DNA of 64,000 bases from Paraburkholderia sp. C35 (GTDB lineage Bacteria; Pseudomonadota; Gammaproteobacteria; Burkholderiales; Burkholderiaceae). Below are positions 16,870 through 25,495 of this stretch, piece after piece; position 1 is the first letter of the stretch, and the number at the start of each line of letters is the position of its first letter. The stretch lies in contig NZ_QBUY01000012.1 in assembly GCF_003121405.1 (NCBI RefSeq), positions 62,001 through 126,000 of the forward strand, read 5' to 3'. The translations under genes and the position numbers were made by a program. A model generated the notes under the pieces. It did not search any database. It was given only the letters and a program-made list of their open reading frames with translations, and had not been told where the DNA came from.

Positions 16870-18255
16870 TTATTCTTTTGCTTCGCTGCGTGTCGTCGGC
16901 TGATCTTCGACAGTAGCCGCCTCTTCTGATGCAGCGGCAGCAGGTTCCGCCACAGGCACAGTGGGCGTCATATACCGCTCAGCCAGCGCCTCATACAACG
17001 GCGGCGCAAACAGGCTGGAGATACGGCTCGAGATCAGCGCTGTCGCCATCAGCGAAATCACCAGCGCGTGTCCGTTGATCATCTCCATCACGATCACGAA
17101 CGACGTAATCGGCGATTGCGTTACAGCAGCCATGTAACCGACCATCGCCAGCGCGATCAGCATGGGCAGTTGCATGTCGCTGAACACCATGTGCAGCACG
17201 TTCCCGAAGCCGGCACCGATCGACAGCGACGGCGCGAAGATGCCGCCCGGAATACCTGGCAGATACGAGCCGATCATCGACGCCATCTTCAGCAGCGGAT
17301 ACATCACCGACAGATGCTCAGTCCCATACAGCAGCCCGCGCGCTTCGGAATAACCGCTGCCGAACGTGGTGCCGCCGGAAACGATGCCGATCACCGCAAT
17401 GGCAAGCCCGCACAGCGCAGCGCACGCAACAGGCCGCTCGCTGTTCAGCTCGCGCAACGGCGCGGGAATCCAGCGCTAGGTATTCAGCAGCAGCCAGCCA
17501 CAGCTGCCGCCCGCAATGCCCGTGACGATGGCCGTGATGATCACGGCAATGGCCAGCGAGTCGGGAAACCGCGATCCGATGTCGATGGTGCCAAAGTACG
17601 TGTAGTTGCCGTTCAGCCCGAGCGCGATGATGCCGGCGATGATGATGGCCGTAATCAGCACCCCACTGGCGCGCGCTTCGAAGCTGCGCGTGAGTTCCTC
17701 GATCGCGAACACGATGCCCGCCAGCGGCGTATTGAAGGCTGCCGACAGGCCCGCCGCCGCGCCGGCCAGCACCAGTTGCCGCTCGATCAGCGCGTTCGAG
17801 CGCGGGTAGAGGCGGCGCAGGTTGAACATCAGCGCCGCGCCGACCTGCACGGTTGGCCCCTCGCGACCGATCGTAAAGCCGCCGAGAATGGCGATAAACG
17901 ACACGAGAATCTTGCCGAGCAGAATGGGGAAAGTCAGCAGCCGTGCGCCTGCCGCGCTGGTGTTCGAATGCAGGATGGCGATAACTTGCGGAATGCCGCT
18001 GCCTTCGGCGCCGCGAAAGAAGCGGCGCGTGAGCCAGACGGACACGGCCGCGACGGCAGGCGTCAGCAGCAGCGTCAGCCAGATGTGATCTTTCTGTAGC
18101 CGCAGGAAGGCGTTGTAGCCGACGTCGATCAGCCGGGCGTAATAGACAGCGATCAGGCCGACGGCGATCGCACCCAGCCAGAAAATGCCGTACTGACGCC
18201 AGAGACGTCGTAGGCGCCGGCCAATGCTCGAGGACAGCAGGGGTGTCCGTGACAT
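16870..18255 (-). pseudogene. ClC-family chloride/proton transporter gene interrupted by one in-frame amber codon
   Basis: Read from 18255 the frame encodes a ClC-type transporter with the three selectivity motifs: GSGIPQV and GREGPTVQ in the first half and GIPGGIFAPS in the second, plus AIEEL at the position of the proton glutamate of H+/Cl- exchangers. At codon 260 (17478-17476) a TAG stops it after GWLLLNT. The frame continues without shift into RWIPAPLRELNSERP and runs to 16870, so a one-base change (CAG to TAG) separates two intact halves. Repaired, it would be 461 residues, a normal ClC length. It is either a recent null allele or a sequencing error. The first half alone lacks the third motif. 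Confidence 0.85.
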
Positions 18256-18539
18256 GGGGATTCGGGCTGGGAAGTTGGGCAAATTATAGACGGATGGCGC
18301 GCGTCGGGGCGGCGAGACGGGCCGGATGCCGGCCAGGATCCGCGGCAGGAAAGGGGCGCATGCGCTCCCGCACAGCGCCGTTTGGGGCCTCCGACTGTCA
18401 AGGAAAGTAACGTCTGGTAACGCCAGAACGCTGCTGGCAAGATTTGCCGCTGCCCATTTTGCGGGCATTTGTTTGGTTGGTCGGCTAAAATTGCTGATTG
18501 CACCCGTGCAGCCAACCGTGTAGCCAAAACAGGCAATCA

Positions 18540-19547
18540 ATGAAGCGAATTCTTATCGTCAAAGTCACCTCCATGGGCGACGTGATTCAGGCGCAGCCGA
18601 TCGTGTCGGATCTGAAGCGCGCGTTTCCCGGCGTCGAGGTCGACTGGGCAGTGGACGAATCGTTCGCCGAGATCGCCCGCTGGAACCCCGGCACCGATCG
18701 CGTGCTGTGCGCGCCGCTGCGCCGTTTCAAGAAAGCGCGCCGCTGGTCGGACTTCAAGGCAATCGCGGATTCGATCGGCGAATTGCGCGCGCATCGCTAT
18801 GACGTCGCGCTCGATATTCACGGTGTCTACAAGAGCGCGATCATTTCCTTTCTGTCGCGCTCGCGCCGGCGTCTTGGCTATCGCAACAAGGATCTGGGCG
18901 AGCGTGGCGCCGCCTTCGCCTATACGGGCCGTTTCGAGCCGCCGCGGGACCGCAATGCGTGGAACGGCATGCGCGAAACGGTGAGCACGGCGCTTGGCTA
19001 TCCGCTCGACAATCCGCCCGATTACAACCTGCATATTCCCGCGCCCGTCAAACCGCTCGTCGATACGGGCGGCCGGCCGCTCGCCATGCTGTTTCATGCG
19101 GCTTCCAAGGACGACAAGAAGTGGCCGGCCGAGCACTGGATCGCCATTGCGCGCGATCTCGTGCGGCGTGGCTTCCATGTGGTCGTGCCGTGGGGTTCAG
19201 CGGCCGAGCGCAACGAGGGGCTGGCTATCGTCGAGCAGGTGGACGGCGCGGAGTTGCTGCCGCAACTGAGCGTCACGGAGATCGCCCAGGTGATCGCCGC
19301 GTCGGATTTCGTGATTGGCGTCGACACCGGCTTTGTCCATCTGGCGCACGCGCTTGAAAAGCGCACGGTGATGATCTTCATCGCGACGTCGCGCGAGACG
19401 TTCGGCAACAACGTGCCGTTCCGGTCGGTTTCGATTGGGGATGGCAACTCGGTGCCGCCCGTTGCCGAGGCGCTCGCTGCCATCGACCACGTGCACGCCG
19501 AGCCGCTGGGCATGGGCGGGCAGGGCAAGTCGGTGGCTGCGGCCTGA
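18540..19547 (+). CDS. waaC: Lipopolysaccharide heptosyltransferase I
   Basis: A 335-residue glycosyltransferase family 9 enzyme that adds the first heptose to Kdo2-lipid A at the inner face of the cytoplasmic membrane. The N-terminus ILIVKVTSMGDVIQAQP carries the catalytic Asp14; LFHAASKDDKKWPAEHW and DTGFVHLAHAL are the ADP-heptose-binding C-terminal motifs. The start at 18540 removes a 14-residue upstream extension that does not fit the family. The gene stands alone; a structured non-coding stretch follows it. Confidence 0.93.
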   Translation: MKRILIVKVTSMGDVIQAQPIVSDLKRAFPGVEVDWAVDESFAEIARWNPGTDRVLCAPLRRFKKARRWSDFKAIADSIGELRAHRYDVALDIHGVYKSAIISFLSRSRRRLGYRNKDLGERGAAFAYTGRFEPPRDRNAWNGMRETVSTALGYPLDNPPDYNLHIPAPVKPLVDTGGRPLAMLFHAASKDDKKWPAEHWIAIARDLVRRGFHVVVPWGSAAERNEGLAIVEQVDGAELLPQLSVTEIAQVIAASDFVIGVDTGFVHLAHALEKRTVMIFIATSRETFGNNVPFRSVSIGDGNSVPPVAEALAAIDHVHAEPLGMGGQGKSVAAA

Positions 19548-19578
19548 ATCGGACCGACGAGCAGCGGACCGAAGAACG

Positions 19579-19651
19579 GACGGCGTGAGAAAAAAGAAAA
19601 GAGGCGTACGCGCAGTTCGCCCAATCTCGGACGCCGTCGCGACACGCCTCT
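19579..19651 (+). other. Crossed inverted repeats (pseudoknot-like) downstream of waaC
   Basis: GACGGCGT (19579-19586) pairs with ACGCCGTC (19631-19638), and AGAGGCGT (19600-19607) pairs with ACGCCTCT (19644-19651). The arms come in the order A-B-A'-B', which is the topology of a pseudoknot or of two alternative helices. A further CGCGC/GCGCG hairpin lies at 19660-19674. It suggests a structured RNA but could be chance in GC-rich DNA. Confidence 0.4.
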
Positions 19652-19710
19652 GAAAAGCCCGCGCCTGAAGCGCGCGGACCGAGAGGAAACCTGCAGAACA
19701 AACTGGTACA

Positions 19711-19735
19711 ACATCCGTAGAGACACTACGGATGT
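19711..19735 (+). terminator. Strong hairpin with following U-runs, likely waaC-side terminator
   Basis: ACATCCGTAG (19711-19720) and CTACGGATGT (19726-19735) form a perfect ten-base stem with a five-base loop. Two runs of six T follow at 19751-19756 and 19760-19765. The gap between stem and first run is longer than in a textbook terminator, so an attenuator or RNA 3' end is also possible. Confidence 0.45.
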
Positions 19736-20215
19736 GAACAAGTTCAACCATTTTTTGACTTTTTTGTTCGATGTGCGGCGCACGGCTTCGTGTGCGCGCT
19801 ATGGGTTTGCCGCGTCTGCGCTTTGCACAGCGGGACTCGCGTTTCGTGTTCGCACGCGGGTTTGCGCCCGGCTCCGCCCATTACACGCCTGTTAAAACTG
19901 TCGCTTTTCTTTTGCCTTTCGGCGACGCGAACAGCATGTTTCGCCGACGCCTGCGCGAAGCCGTCCGCCCAATCTGGCGAAGCTGCGCCCGCCGCGGCTT
20001 TGCTGGCGGCCTTCATGCGTCTTGCGTAGCTTTCCCGCGTTCCGCTTCGACGCTGCTGCGACGGTTCACAACCCGCGACGGCGTCGGCTGCCTGTAACAG
20101 AAGCCCGGTGGACGCTTACAAATTGCAACGGTCGCCCCTGTCAGGTTCGTGTTCAATCGAGGTCATTCGGGGTTCGCTCGAATAAAACGACACTGACTCA
20201 AAAGGGAGAAAGAAC

Positions 20216-20329
20216 GTGAAACGCTTGATCTTGGCTTTGGTGACGGGCGCGCTGCTGGCAGCATCGCTGAGCGGCTGTATCGTGGTGCCGGAAGGTGGTG
20301 GCTACCATCACGGCTACTACTACCGCTGA
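20216..20329 (+). CDS. Tiny lipoprotein (37 aa), paralogue of the one at 16657
   Basis: GTG at 20216 follows an AAAGGGAG ribosome site (20201-20208). The 37 residues comprise a lipoprotein signal (KRLILALVTGALLAASLSGC, Cys21) and a 17-residue mature part, CIVVPEGGGYHHGYYYR. The plan matches the small gene at 16657: lipobox Cys, I/V-V-V-P, then Tyr/His. It ends 26 bases before a convergent small membrane protein gene. Confidence 0.7.
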   Translation: MKRLILALVTGALLAASLSGCIVVPEGGGYHHGYYYR

Positions 20330-20355
20330 TCGGAGCAACGGATGCTGATGGTCAC

Positions 20356-20535
20356 TCAGGCCATCAGCATCTCGAAGGCGACGACGGCGACGATCGCAGC
20401 CAGATTGGCAGCCACGGCTTCGACGACGATGCCTTTCCAGCTTGCCGGCTTGAAGCGCAGTGCAAGCAGCAGCGAACCGAGCAGCGCCAGCGTAATCATG
20501 ACGACGACATCCGCGTTGCTGAGATGAAAATTCAT
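20356..20535 (-). CDS. Small two-helix membrane protein (59 aa)
   Basis: A 59-residue protein with two hydrophobic segments (VVVMITLALLGSLLLAL and AVAANLAAIVAVVAFEMLMA) joined by the loop RFKPASWKGIVVE. I chose ATG at 20535 because GGGGAGG (20541-20547 on the opposite strand) stands five bases away; an in-frame start at 20568 would add 11 residues and has no such site. No family recognised. It converges on the small lipoprotein gene. Confidence 0.65.
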   Translation of the reverse strand: MNFHLSNADVVVMITLALLGSLLLALRFKPASWKGIVVEAVAANLAAIVAVVAFEMLMA

Positions 20536-20754
20536 CGCTGCCTCCCCATTCGGCATGGTGTTACCCAATCACTCGTTGCGGCTGCTCTCAGGCCGGACCG
20601 CTGTGGATTCGAATGCTTTTGACCCGAGTATAAGCATGTCAAAAAGGCGGCAAGCAAGGGAGTTTCCCTGTGCTCGTTGATACGGACTCAAGGTTTTCGA
20701 ATCGCTGACGCTTCGATCTCGTCAGGCTTGCGCAACAAACTCACGACATAAAAA

Positions 20755-20790
20755 AACGGCCCCGGCGCAGTGCATCGCGCCGGGGCCGTT
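20755..20790 (-). terminator. Rho-independent terminator of the MHS transporter gene
   Basis: AACGGCCCCGGCGC (20755-20768) pairs with GCGCCGGGGCCGTT (20777-20790), a 14-base stem with an eight-base loop. On the minus strand a run of T follows (20756-20750), so it ends transcription of the gene at 20819-22126. Confidence 0.9.
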
Positions 20791-20818
20791 CTGTTGCGAC
20801 GTGTCGTGGTTCGACAGC

Positions 20819-22126
20819 TTACATCAGCCGCGCGTCGCGCGTTTCGCGCATGCAGGCCACGCCGACCAGGCTCAGCACGGCGGCCGCGGACACATACATG
20901 CCGACCCACGACAGCCCGCCTTGCGCCGCGAGCATCTGCGCGATGTACGGCGCCACCGATGCGCCCAGAATCCCGCCCAGGTTATACGCGACGCCCGCGC
21001 CCGTGTAGCGCACGTTGGTCGGGAACAGCTCGGGCAGCAGCGCGCCCATCGGTGCGAACGTGACGCCCATCAGGAACAGTTCGATGATGAGGAACAGCTG
21101 GATCAGTGGCGTCGAGCCGCTGCCGAGCAACGGTGCCATCGTGAAGCCCGACAGGATCGCCGCGATACAGCCGACGATCAGCACCGGCTTGCGGCCGAAA
21201 CGGTCGCTGGCCCAGGCGGAGAGCGGCGTCGCGAGCGCCATGAAGACGACGGCGACGCACAGCATGCCGAGGAAGCTCTGCCGCGAGATATGCAGCGCCG
21301 ACACGCCATACGACAGCGAGAACACCGTCGAGATATAGAACAGCGTGTAGCAGACGACCATCGCGAACGCACCGAGCATCACTGGTCCGAGATGGCGGCT
21401 AAGCAGCGTCGCGACCGGGACGCGCACGCGTTCCTGACGATCGATTGCCGCCTGAAAAGCCGGCGTCTCCGCGATTTTCAGGCGCACATAGAGCCCGAGC
21501 GCGACCAGCACCGCGCTGACGATGAACGGCACGCGCCAGCCCCAGCTGCGGAACTGCTCGTCGGACAGCGACAGCGCGAGGCCGAAGAACAGGCCGTTGG
21601 AAGCCAGAAAGCCGATCGACGGCCCGAGTTGCGGGAACATGCCGAACCAGCCGCGCTTGCCGGCGGGTGCGTTCTCGGTCGCAAGCAAGGCAGCGCCGCC
21701 CCATTCGCCGCCGAGGCCGATGCCCTGGCCGAAGCGCAACACGCACAACAGGATCGGCGCAAGGCTGCCGATCGAATCGTAGCCGGGGACGAAGCCGATC
21801 AGCGTGGTCGACAGGCCCATGACCAGCAGCGAGGCGACGAGCGTCGATTTGCGGCCGATGCGGTCGCCGAAGTGGCCGAACAGGAACGAGCCGATCGGAC
21901 GCGCGATAAACGCGATGCCGAACGTGACGAACGCGGATAGTGCTTGCGCCGTCGCCGAGCCGTGCGGGAAAAACACCGGGCCGATCACGAGCGCGGCGGC
22001 TGTCGCGTAGACGTAGAAGTCGTAGAACTCGATTGCAGTGCCGATGAAGCTCGCAAAGATCACGCGCGAAGCGCTGCTCTTGTGTCCGGCGCCGGGCTGG
22101 GCGCTGGAAAGGGGCGATGTGGACAT
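20819..22126 (-). CDS. MFS transporter, metabolite:H+ symporter (MHS) family
   Basis: A 435-residue twelve-helix transporter. MHS features are visible: SFIGTAIEFYDFYVYATAAAL in its first helix region, RPIGSFLFGHFGDRIGRKST (the MFS loop 2-3 signature) and GLGGEWGGAALLATENAP after helix 4. Members such as ShiA, KgtP and ProP carry organic acids or osmolytes with protons across the inner membrane; which substrate this one carries cannot be told. It is a single gene with a strong terminator. Confidence 0.92.
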   Translation of the reverse strand: MSTSPLSSAQPGAGHKSSASRVIFASFIGTAIEFYDFYVYATAAALVIGPVFFPHGSATAQALSAFVTFGIAFIARPIGSFLFGHFGDRIGRKSTLVASLLVMGLSTTLIGFVPGYDSIGSLAPILLCVLRFGQGIGLGGEWGGAALLATENAPAGKRGWFGMFPQLGPSIGFLASNGLFFGLALSLSDEQFRSWGWRVPFIVSAVLVALGLYVRLKIAETPAFQAAIDRQERVRVPVATLLSRHLGPVMLGAFAMVVCYTLFYISTVFSLSYGVSALHISRQSFLGMLCVAVVFMALATPLSAWASDRFGRKPVLIVGCIAAILSGFTMAPLLGSGSTPLIQLFLIIELFLMGVTFAPMGALLPELFPTNVRYTGAGVAYNLGGILGASVAPYIAQMLAAQGGLSWVGMYVSAAAVLSLVGVACMRETRDARLM

Positions 22127-22606
22127 GCAGGGTCTCCAGATGTCGTGACGCAGCCGCGGGGCGGGCGGTGCGCCTTTGTGTGTTCAAGTGTGCGGCGAAG
22201 CGGGTGAGCGCGCAATCCTGCCGATGGCAGTGCGGGCAGACTCGCGACGCGAGACGTTGCATGTGCAACGAGTCGACAGATTGCATGGCGCCTGTGGAAC
22301 CGCATGCGCCGCATCGCCTTCGGAAAAGACGCAGCGGTGCAAACGGCAAAGCGCAATGCAAACCGGGCGGACGCGCGCGCGGGTGGCGCGGCAACGTGAC
22401 GGTCGGGCTGCGCGAGGCGGGCGGGTGAGCCTGTCGCGAGCAGCGATGGCCGGAGAATCCGGCAGATATTTAAAAAATTATAGCGAGGGCGGGCGGCGCG
22501 CAGCAAGGCGCACATTCGGCGCCGTGCGCGCTGGGGTTCGCGAGTTCGTGCTGCACGCGATGAACGGCGTTCGTTCGTGACGAATCACGGACCTGCAAAA
22601 GCCATC
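22127..22606. other. Gene-free stretch upstream of the MHS transporter
   Basis: GC-rich, with only short arginine-rich open frames that look spurious. It must hold the promoter of the transporter gene on the minus strand, but no clear hexamers stand out. Confidence 0.45.
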
Positions 22607-23113
22607 TCAATCGATGGTTTGCGCCTGCGGCGATGCGAAAGTGCGCAACTGGAACTTGCCGTTGTCGTTGAAGAGCCAGTCTTCGAACAGTTCCACCTGG
22701 CCTCGGCCGTTCAGCAGCTTCGACGGCGGCAGCGGCAGCGGCGCCGAGCGGCGCAGCGTTGTCAGCGCAGTGCTCTCCGCTTCGTCGTCGCCGTTCGTGC
22801 GATAGACGTTCGACGCGACGATCTGTCCATTGCGATCAACGACGAACGACACGACGACGAGCGAGCGCAGCATCGCCTGCGGCGTGCCGCGCAGCACATA
22901 CGACGGATTGCGCTCGAGGATGCGTTGCGCGACGGCCGAGCGGTATTGGTCGAGCGTCTGACTGTTGATCGCGGCGGGCGGCGGGGCTACGCTTGCGGAC
23001 GTCTGAGGCGGCGTGACGGTGAAGCTGCAGCCGGCGCCGATCAGCGCAAATGCGAGTGCCGCGACTCGCCTGAACGTGGGATTGATGCGGCCTGACAGCG
23101 AGAGGGTGGACAT
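22607..23113 (-). CDS. TonB C-terminal-domain lipoprotein
   Basis: A 168-residue protein. The N-terminus has a hydrophobic stretch ending IGAGC, a fair lipobox, then a Pro/Ala-rich segment (TPPQTSASVAPPPAA). The C-terminal domain reads SLVVVSFVVDRNGQIVASNVY and ends in a W-L-F-N-D-N-G-K-F region, resembling the TonB C-terminal fold. A lipid anchor instead of the usual transmembrane helix, and no exbBD nearby, make a classic energy-transducer role doubtful. ATG at 23113 is my choice; a GTG at 23128 is also open. Confidence 0.7.
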   Translation of the reverse strand: MSTLSLSGRINPTFRRVAALAFALIGAGCSFTVTPPQTSASVAPPPAAINSQTLDQYRSAVAQRILERNPSYVLRGTPQAMLRSLVVVSFVVDRNGQIVASNVYRTNGDDEAESTALTTLRRSAPLPLPPSKLLNGRGQVELFEDWLFNDNGKFQLRTFASPQAQTID

Positions 23114-23270
23114 CGCAATAACTCGCACGCGAGATGTATCTTCATCGTAGACGATCAGTGTTGCGATTCAATGAGCGTTGCTACGGATGTGAGGGCTGGC
23201 GCGCACGGGGATATCGGTGCTGCTATCGCCTAGAATGTAAAGGCGGCCACGACTTGTGACGGAGGACGCT

Positions 23271-23432
23271 GTGAACGGAACGTTGATGGCATATTTGCTG
23301 GGACCGATCGTGATGGCGATCGTCGGAATGGTGCTCTGGCTTGCCGCGCATTATCACGGTAGCAGTACCCGGGAACGCCCAAGTCGATGGCTCGACACCC
23401 ATTACGTCGACTTGATGCATCACCGGCATTGA
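23271..23432 (+). CDS. Small membrane protein (53 aa)
   Basis: GTG at 23271 follows a GGAGG ribosome site at 23261-23265. The 53 residues contain one hydrophobic helix (GPIVMAIVGMVLWLAAHYHG) and a basic, His-rich tail (WLDTHYVDLMHHRH). I do not recognise a family. It is too short for usual gene finders, but the ribosome site and codon use support it. Confidence 0.55.
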   Translation: MNGTLMAYLLGPIVMAIVGMVLWLAAHYHGSSTRERPSRWLDTHYVDLMHHRH

Positions 23433-23481
23433 AGGCAGATGCTTTTCGTATCCGCGTGAGCTTTTGGGCGTAGAAATGAAA

Positions 23482-23499
23482 ACGGGCCGAAAGGCCCGT
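23482..23499 (-). terminator. Terminator hairpin after tRNA-Ser
   Basis: ACGGGCC (23482-23488) pairs with GGCCCGT (23493-23499) around a four-base loop. Read on the minus strand it follows the tRNA-Ser gene and is followed by TTTTCATTT. Confidence 0.75.
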
Positions 23500-23513
23500 G
23501 TTCATTGAGTGTC

Positions 23514-23603
23514 TGGCGGAGGGTGTGGGATTCGAACCCACGAAGGCCGTAAAGCCTTGCCGGTTTTCAAGACCGGTGCATTCAACCGCTCTGCCAACCC
23601 TCC
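23514..23603 (-). tRNA. tRNA-Ser (anticodon TGA)
   Basis: A 90-base tRNA including an encoded CCA (23514-23516). The acceptor stem is GGAGGGT/ACCCTCC; the anticodon stem CCGGT/ACCGG encloses the loop CTTGAAA, anticodon TGA. A long variable arm (GGCTTTACGGCC) is typical of serine tRNAs, and the T-arm reads GTGGGTTCGAATCCCAC. Confidence 0.97.
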
Positions 23604-23660
23604 GAGCCGGAAATTGTAACCTGGATCACCGCGCCCACGAACAACAAACCGCGACGCCGC

Positions 23661-24875
23661 TCAAGAATCCTTCAAAAACAGCTCTTGAAGATCATTGAGG
23701 AATGCCTGGCCGAGCGGCGTCGGGGCGATCTTCTCGAAGTCGCGCGTGATCAAGCCGCGGCGCTCCGCTTCCTGCAACGCGGGTTCGATCGATGTCATCG
23801 GCAGACCGGTGCGCTCGATGAAGCGGTGCACAGGGAATCCCTCCACCAGCCGCAGCGCGTTGAGCATGAACTCGAACGGCAGATCACGCGCGCCGACTTC
23901 ATGCTCTTCCTGTACGGCATTGCCCGCACGGGCTTCTTCGATGAACGTCGCGGGATGCTTGAAGCGCATCTGCCGCAGGATGCGATTCGGAAACGACAGC
24001 TTCGTATGCGCGCCCGCGCCGATGCCGAGATAGTCGCCGAAGCGCCAGTAGTTCAGGTTGTGCTTGCTCTGCCGATGCGGCTTCGCATACGCCGATACCT
24101 CATAGCGCTCGTAACCCGCCTCGTGTGTGCGCTCATGAATCCAGTCCTGCATGTCGGCGGATGAAGCGTCGTCGGGAAGCGGCGGCGGAAACTTCGCGAA
24201 CAGCGTGTTCGGCTCGAGCGTCAGGTGATACAGCGACAGATGCGGCGGCGCGAACGAGAGCGCCGTTTCGATGTCCGCCTGACATTCGGCCATCGTCTGC
24301 TTCGGCAGCGCGAACATCAGCTCGAGGTTGAAGTTGTCGAAGGTATTCGCGGCGACTTCGACGGCGAGGCGCGCCTGCGTCGAATCGTGAATCCGGCCGA
24401 GCGCCTTCAGATGCGCTTCGTTGAAACTCTGGATGCCAACCGACAACCGGTTCACGCCGCTCTTGCGAAACTCCGCGAACTTGTCGGCTTCGAAGGTGCC
24501 GGGATTCGCTTCGAGCGTGATCTCGGCATCGGCGTCGAGCGGCAGCAAGGCGCGCACGTCCGACAGCAGCCGATCAAGCCCTTTCGCCGACAGCAGGCTC
24601 GGCGTGCCACCGCCGATGAACACCGTATGCACCTGCCGTCCCCATACGAGAGGCAGCGCCTGTTCGAGATCGCTGCGCAGCGCGTCGAGGTAATCGTCTT
24701 CCGGAAACGCGCCGCCTTTCGATTCGTGCGAATTGAAGTCGCAGTACGGGCACTTGCGCACGCACCACGGGAAATGCACATACAGCGCGAGCGGCGGCAG
24801 CGACGTCAGACGGATGCTGCCGGGCGAGGAGAACGCCTGGATGACGCGGGCGCCCTTCGTCGATGCGTCGCTCAC
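23661..24875 (-). CDS. hemW: Radical SAM heme chaperone HemW
   Basis: A 404-residue radical SAM protein of the HemN-like family without true coproporphyrinogen oxidase function; known members bind heme and pass it to respiratory proteins. The iron-sulfur motif is C-x3-C-x2-C at Cys38, Cys42 and Cys45 (PWCVRKCPYCDF), followed by FIGGGTPSLL, VNRLSVGIQSF and the HemN C-terminal domain. It starts with GTG at 24875, overlapping the rdgB stop by four bases behind a perfect AAGGAGGA site. The extra Cys that oxygen-independent HemN uses is absent. It is last in the rph-rdgB-hemW operon. Confidence 0.94.
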   Translation of the reverse strand: MSDASTKGARVIQAFSSPGSIRLTSLPPLALYVHFPWCVRKCPYCDFNSHESKGGAFPEDDYLDALRSDLEQALPLVWGRQVHTVFIGGGTPSLLSAKGLDRLLSDVRALLPLDADAEITLEANPGTFEADKFAEFRKSGVNRLSVGIQSFNEAHLKALGRIHDSTQARLAVEVAANTFDNFNLELMFALPKQTMAECQADIETALSFAPPHLSLYHLTLEPNTLFAKFPPPLPDDASSADMQDWIHERTHEAGYERYEVSAYAKPHRQSKHNLNYWRFGDYLGIGAGAHTKLSFPNRILRQMRFKHPATFIEEARAGNAVQEEHEVGARDLPFEFMLNALRLVEGFPVHRFIERTGLPMTSIEPALQEAERRGLITRDFEKIAPTPLGQAFLNDLQELFLKDS

Positions 24876-25495
24876 GCTTCCTCCTTCAGCCGCGCGAAAA
24901 GCTGCTGCAGCGCGATCGCGCGATGACTGCTCGCGTTCTTCACAGCCGGGTCGAGTTCCGCTGCCGTCGCGTTCAATGCGGGCAGGAAAAAGTACGGATC
25001 GTAGCCAAAGCCGTTGGCGCCGCGCGGCGCATCGAGGATCTCGCCGTGCCAGCGGCCTTCGGCGATCAGCGGTTCGGGATCGTCGGCGTGGCGCACGAGT
25101 GCGAGCACGCAGAAGTAGTACGCGCGGCGGTCGCTCACATCCTTCAGTTGTTCGACCAGAAGCGCGTTGTTGGCGGCATCGCTCTTTTCGCCGCCCGCAA
25201 GCTGCGCGTAACGTGCCGAATACACGCCCGGTGCGCCGCGCAACGCGCGCACGCACAGGCCGGAATCGTCGGCGATAGCGGGCAGGCCCGTCAGCTTCGA
25301 CGCGTGACGCGCCTTGGTCAGTGCGTTTTCGACGAAGGTCGGGAACGGCTCTTCCGCTTCGGGCACATTCAGCGCGCCTTGCGGAATCAGTTCGATACCC
25401 GCCGTGCCGAACAGTGCCGCGAACTCGCGCAGCTTGCCCGCGTTGTTCGACGCGAGCACGATCTTGCCCAGCGGCTTGTCCTGTCGATCACTCAC
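24872..25495 (-). CDS. rdgB: XTP/dITP pyrophosphatase (RdgB/HAM1)
   Basis: A 207-residue house-cleaning enzyme that hydrolyses non-canonical purine triphosphates (XTP, dITP) to monophosphates. Signature parts are visible: [12 protein letters not shown] at the N-terminus, [27 protein letters not shown] (metal site) and GFGYDPYF near residue 150, then [10 protein letters not shown]. It overlaps rph by eight bases upstream and hemW by four downstream, so the three are a tight operon. Confidence 0.95.
   Translation of the reverse strand: MSDRQDKPLGKIVLASNNAGKLREFAALFGTAGIELIPQGALNVPEAEEPFPTFVENALTKARHASKLTGLPAIADDSGLCVRALRGAPGVYSARYAQLAGGEKSDAANNALLVEQLKDVSDRRAYYFCVLALVRHADDPEPLIAEGRWHGEILDAPRGANGFGYDPYFFLPALNATAAELDPAVKNASSHRAIALQQLFARLKEEA

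Larger units (their letters stand above)
19548..20215. other. Long gene-free stretch after waaC with structured elements
   Basis: The first 200 bases carry crossed inverted repeats (19579-19651) and a strong hairpin at 19711-19735 near two U-runs. The part from about 19790 to 20150 has several short open frames on both strands, including one of 90 codons on the minus strand at 19744-20016, none with a ribosome site or family I recognise. It may be a dispersed repeat. The end contains the ribosome site of the small lipoprotein. Confidence 0.5.

Noticed and set aside
17476..17478. Amber codon in the ClC gene as a pyrrolysine or other recoded codon
   Set aside because: ClC transporters do not use recoding, no recoding machinery is in view, and Gln fits the position. 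Mutation or error is simpler.
17068..18099. 343-codon plus-strand frame over the ClC gene
   Set aside because: Opposite the real ClC reading frame; Arg/Asp/His-rich and without motifs.
19744..20016. 90-codon minus-strand frame after waaC
   Set aside because: No ribosome site, no recognisable domain, and a Lys/Arg/Ala-rich composition; kept only as part of the gene-free stretch.
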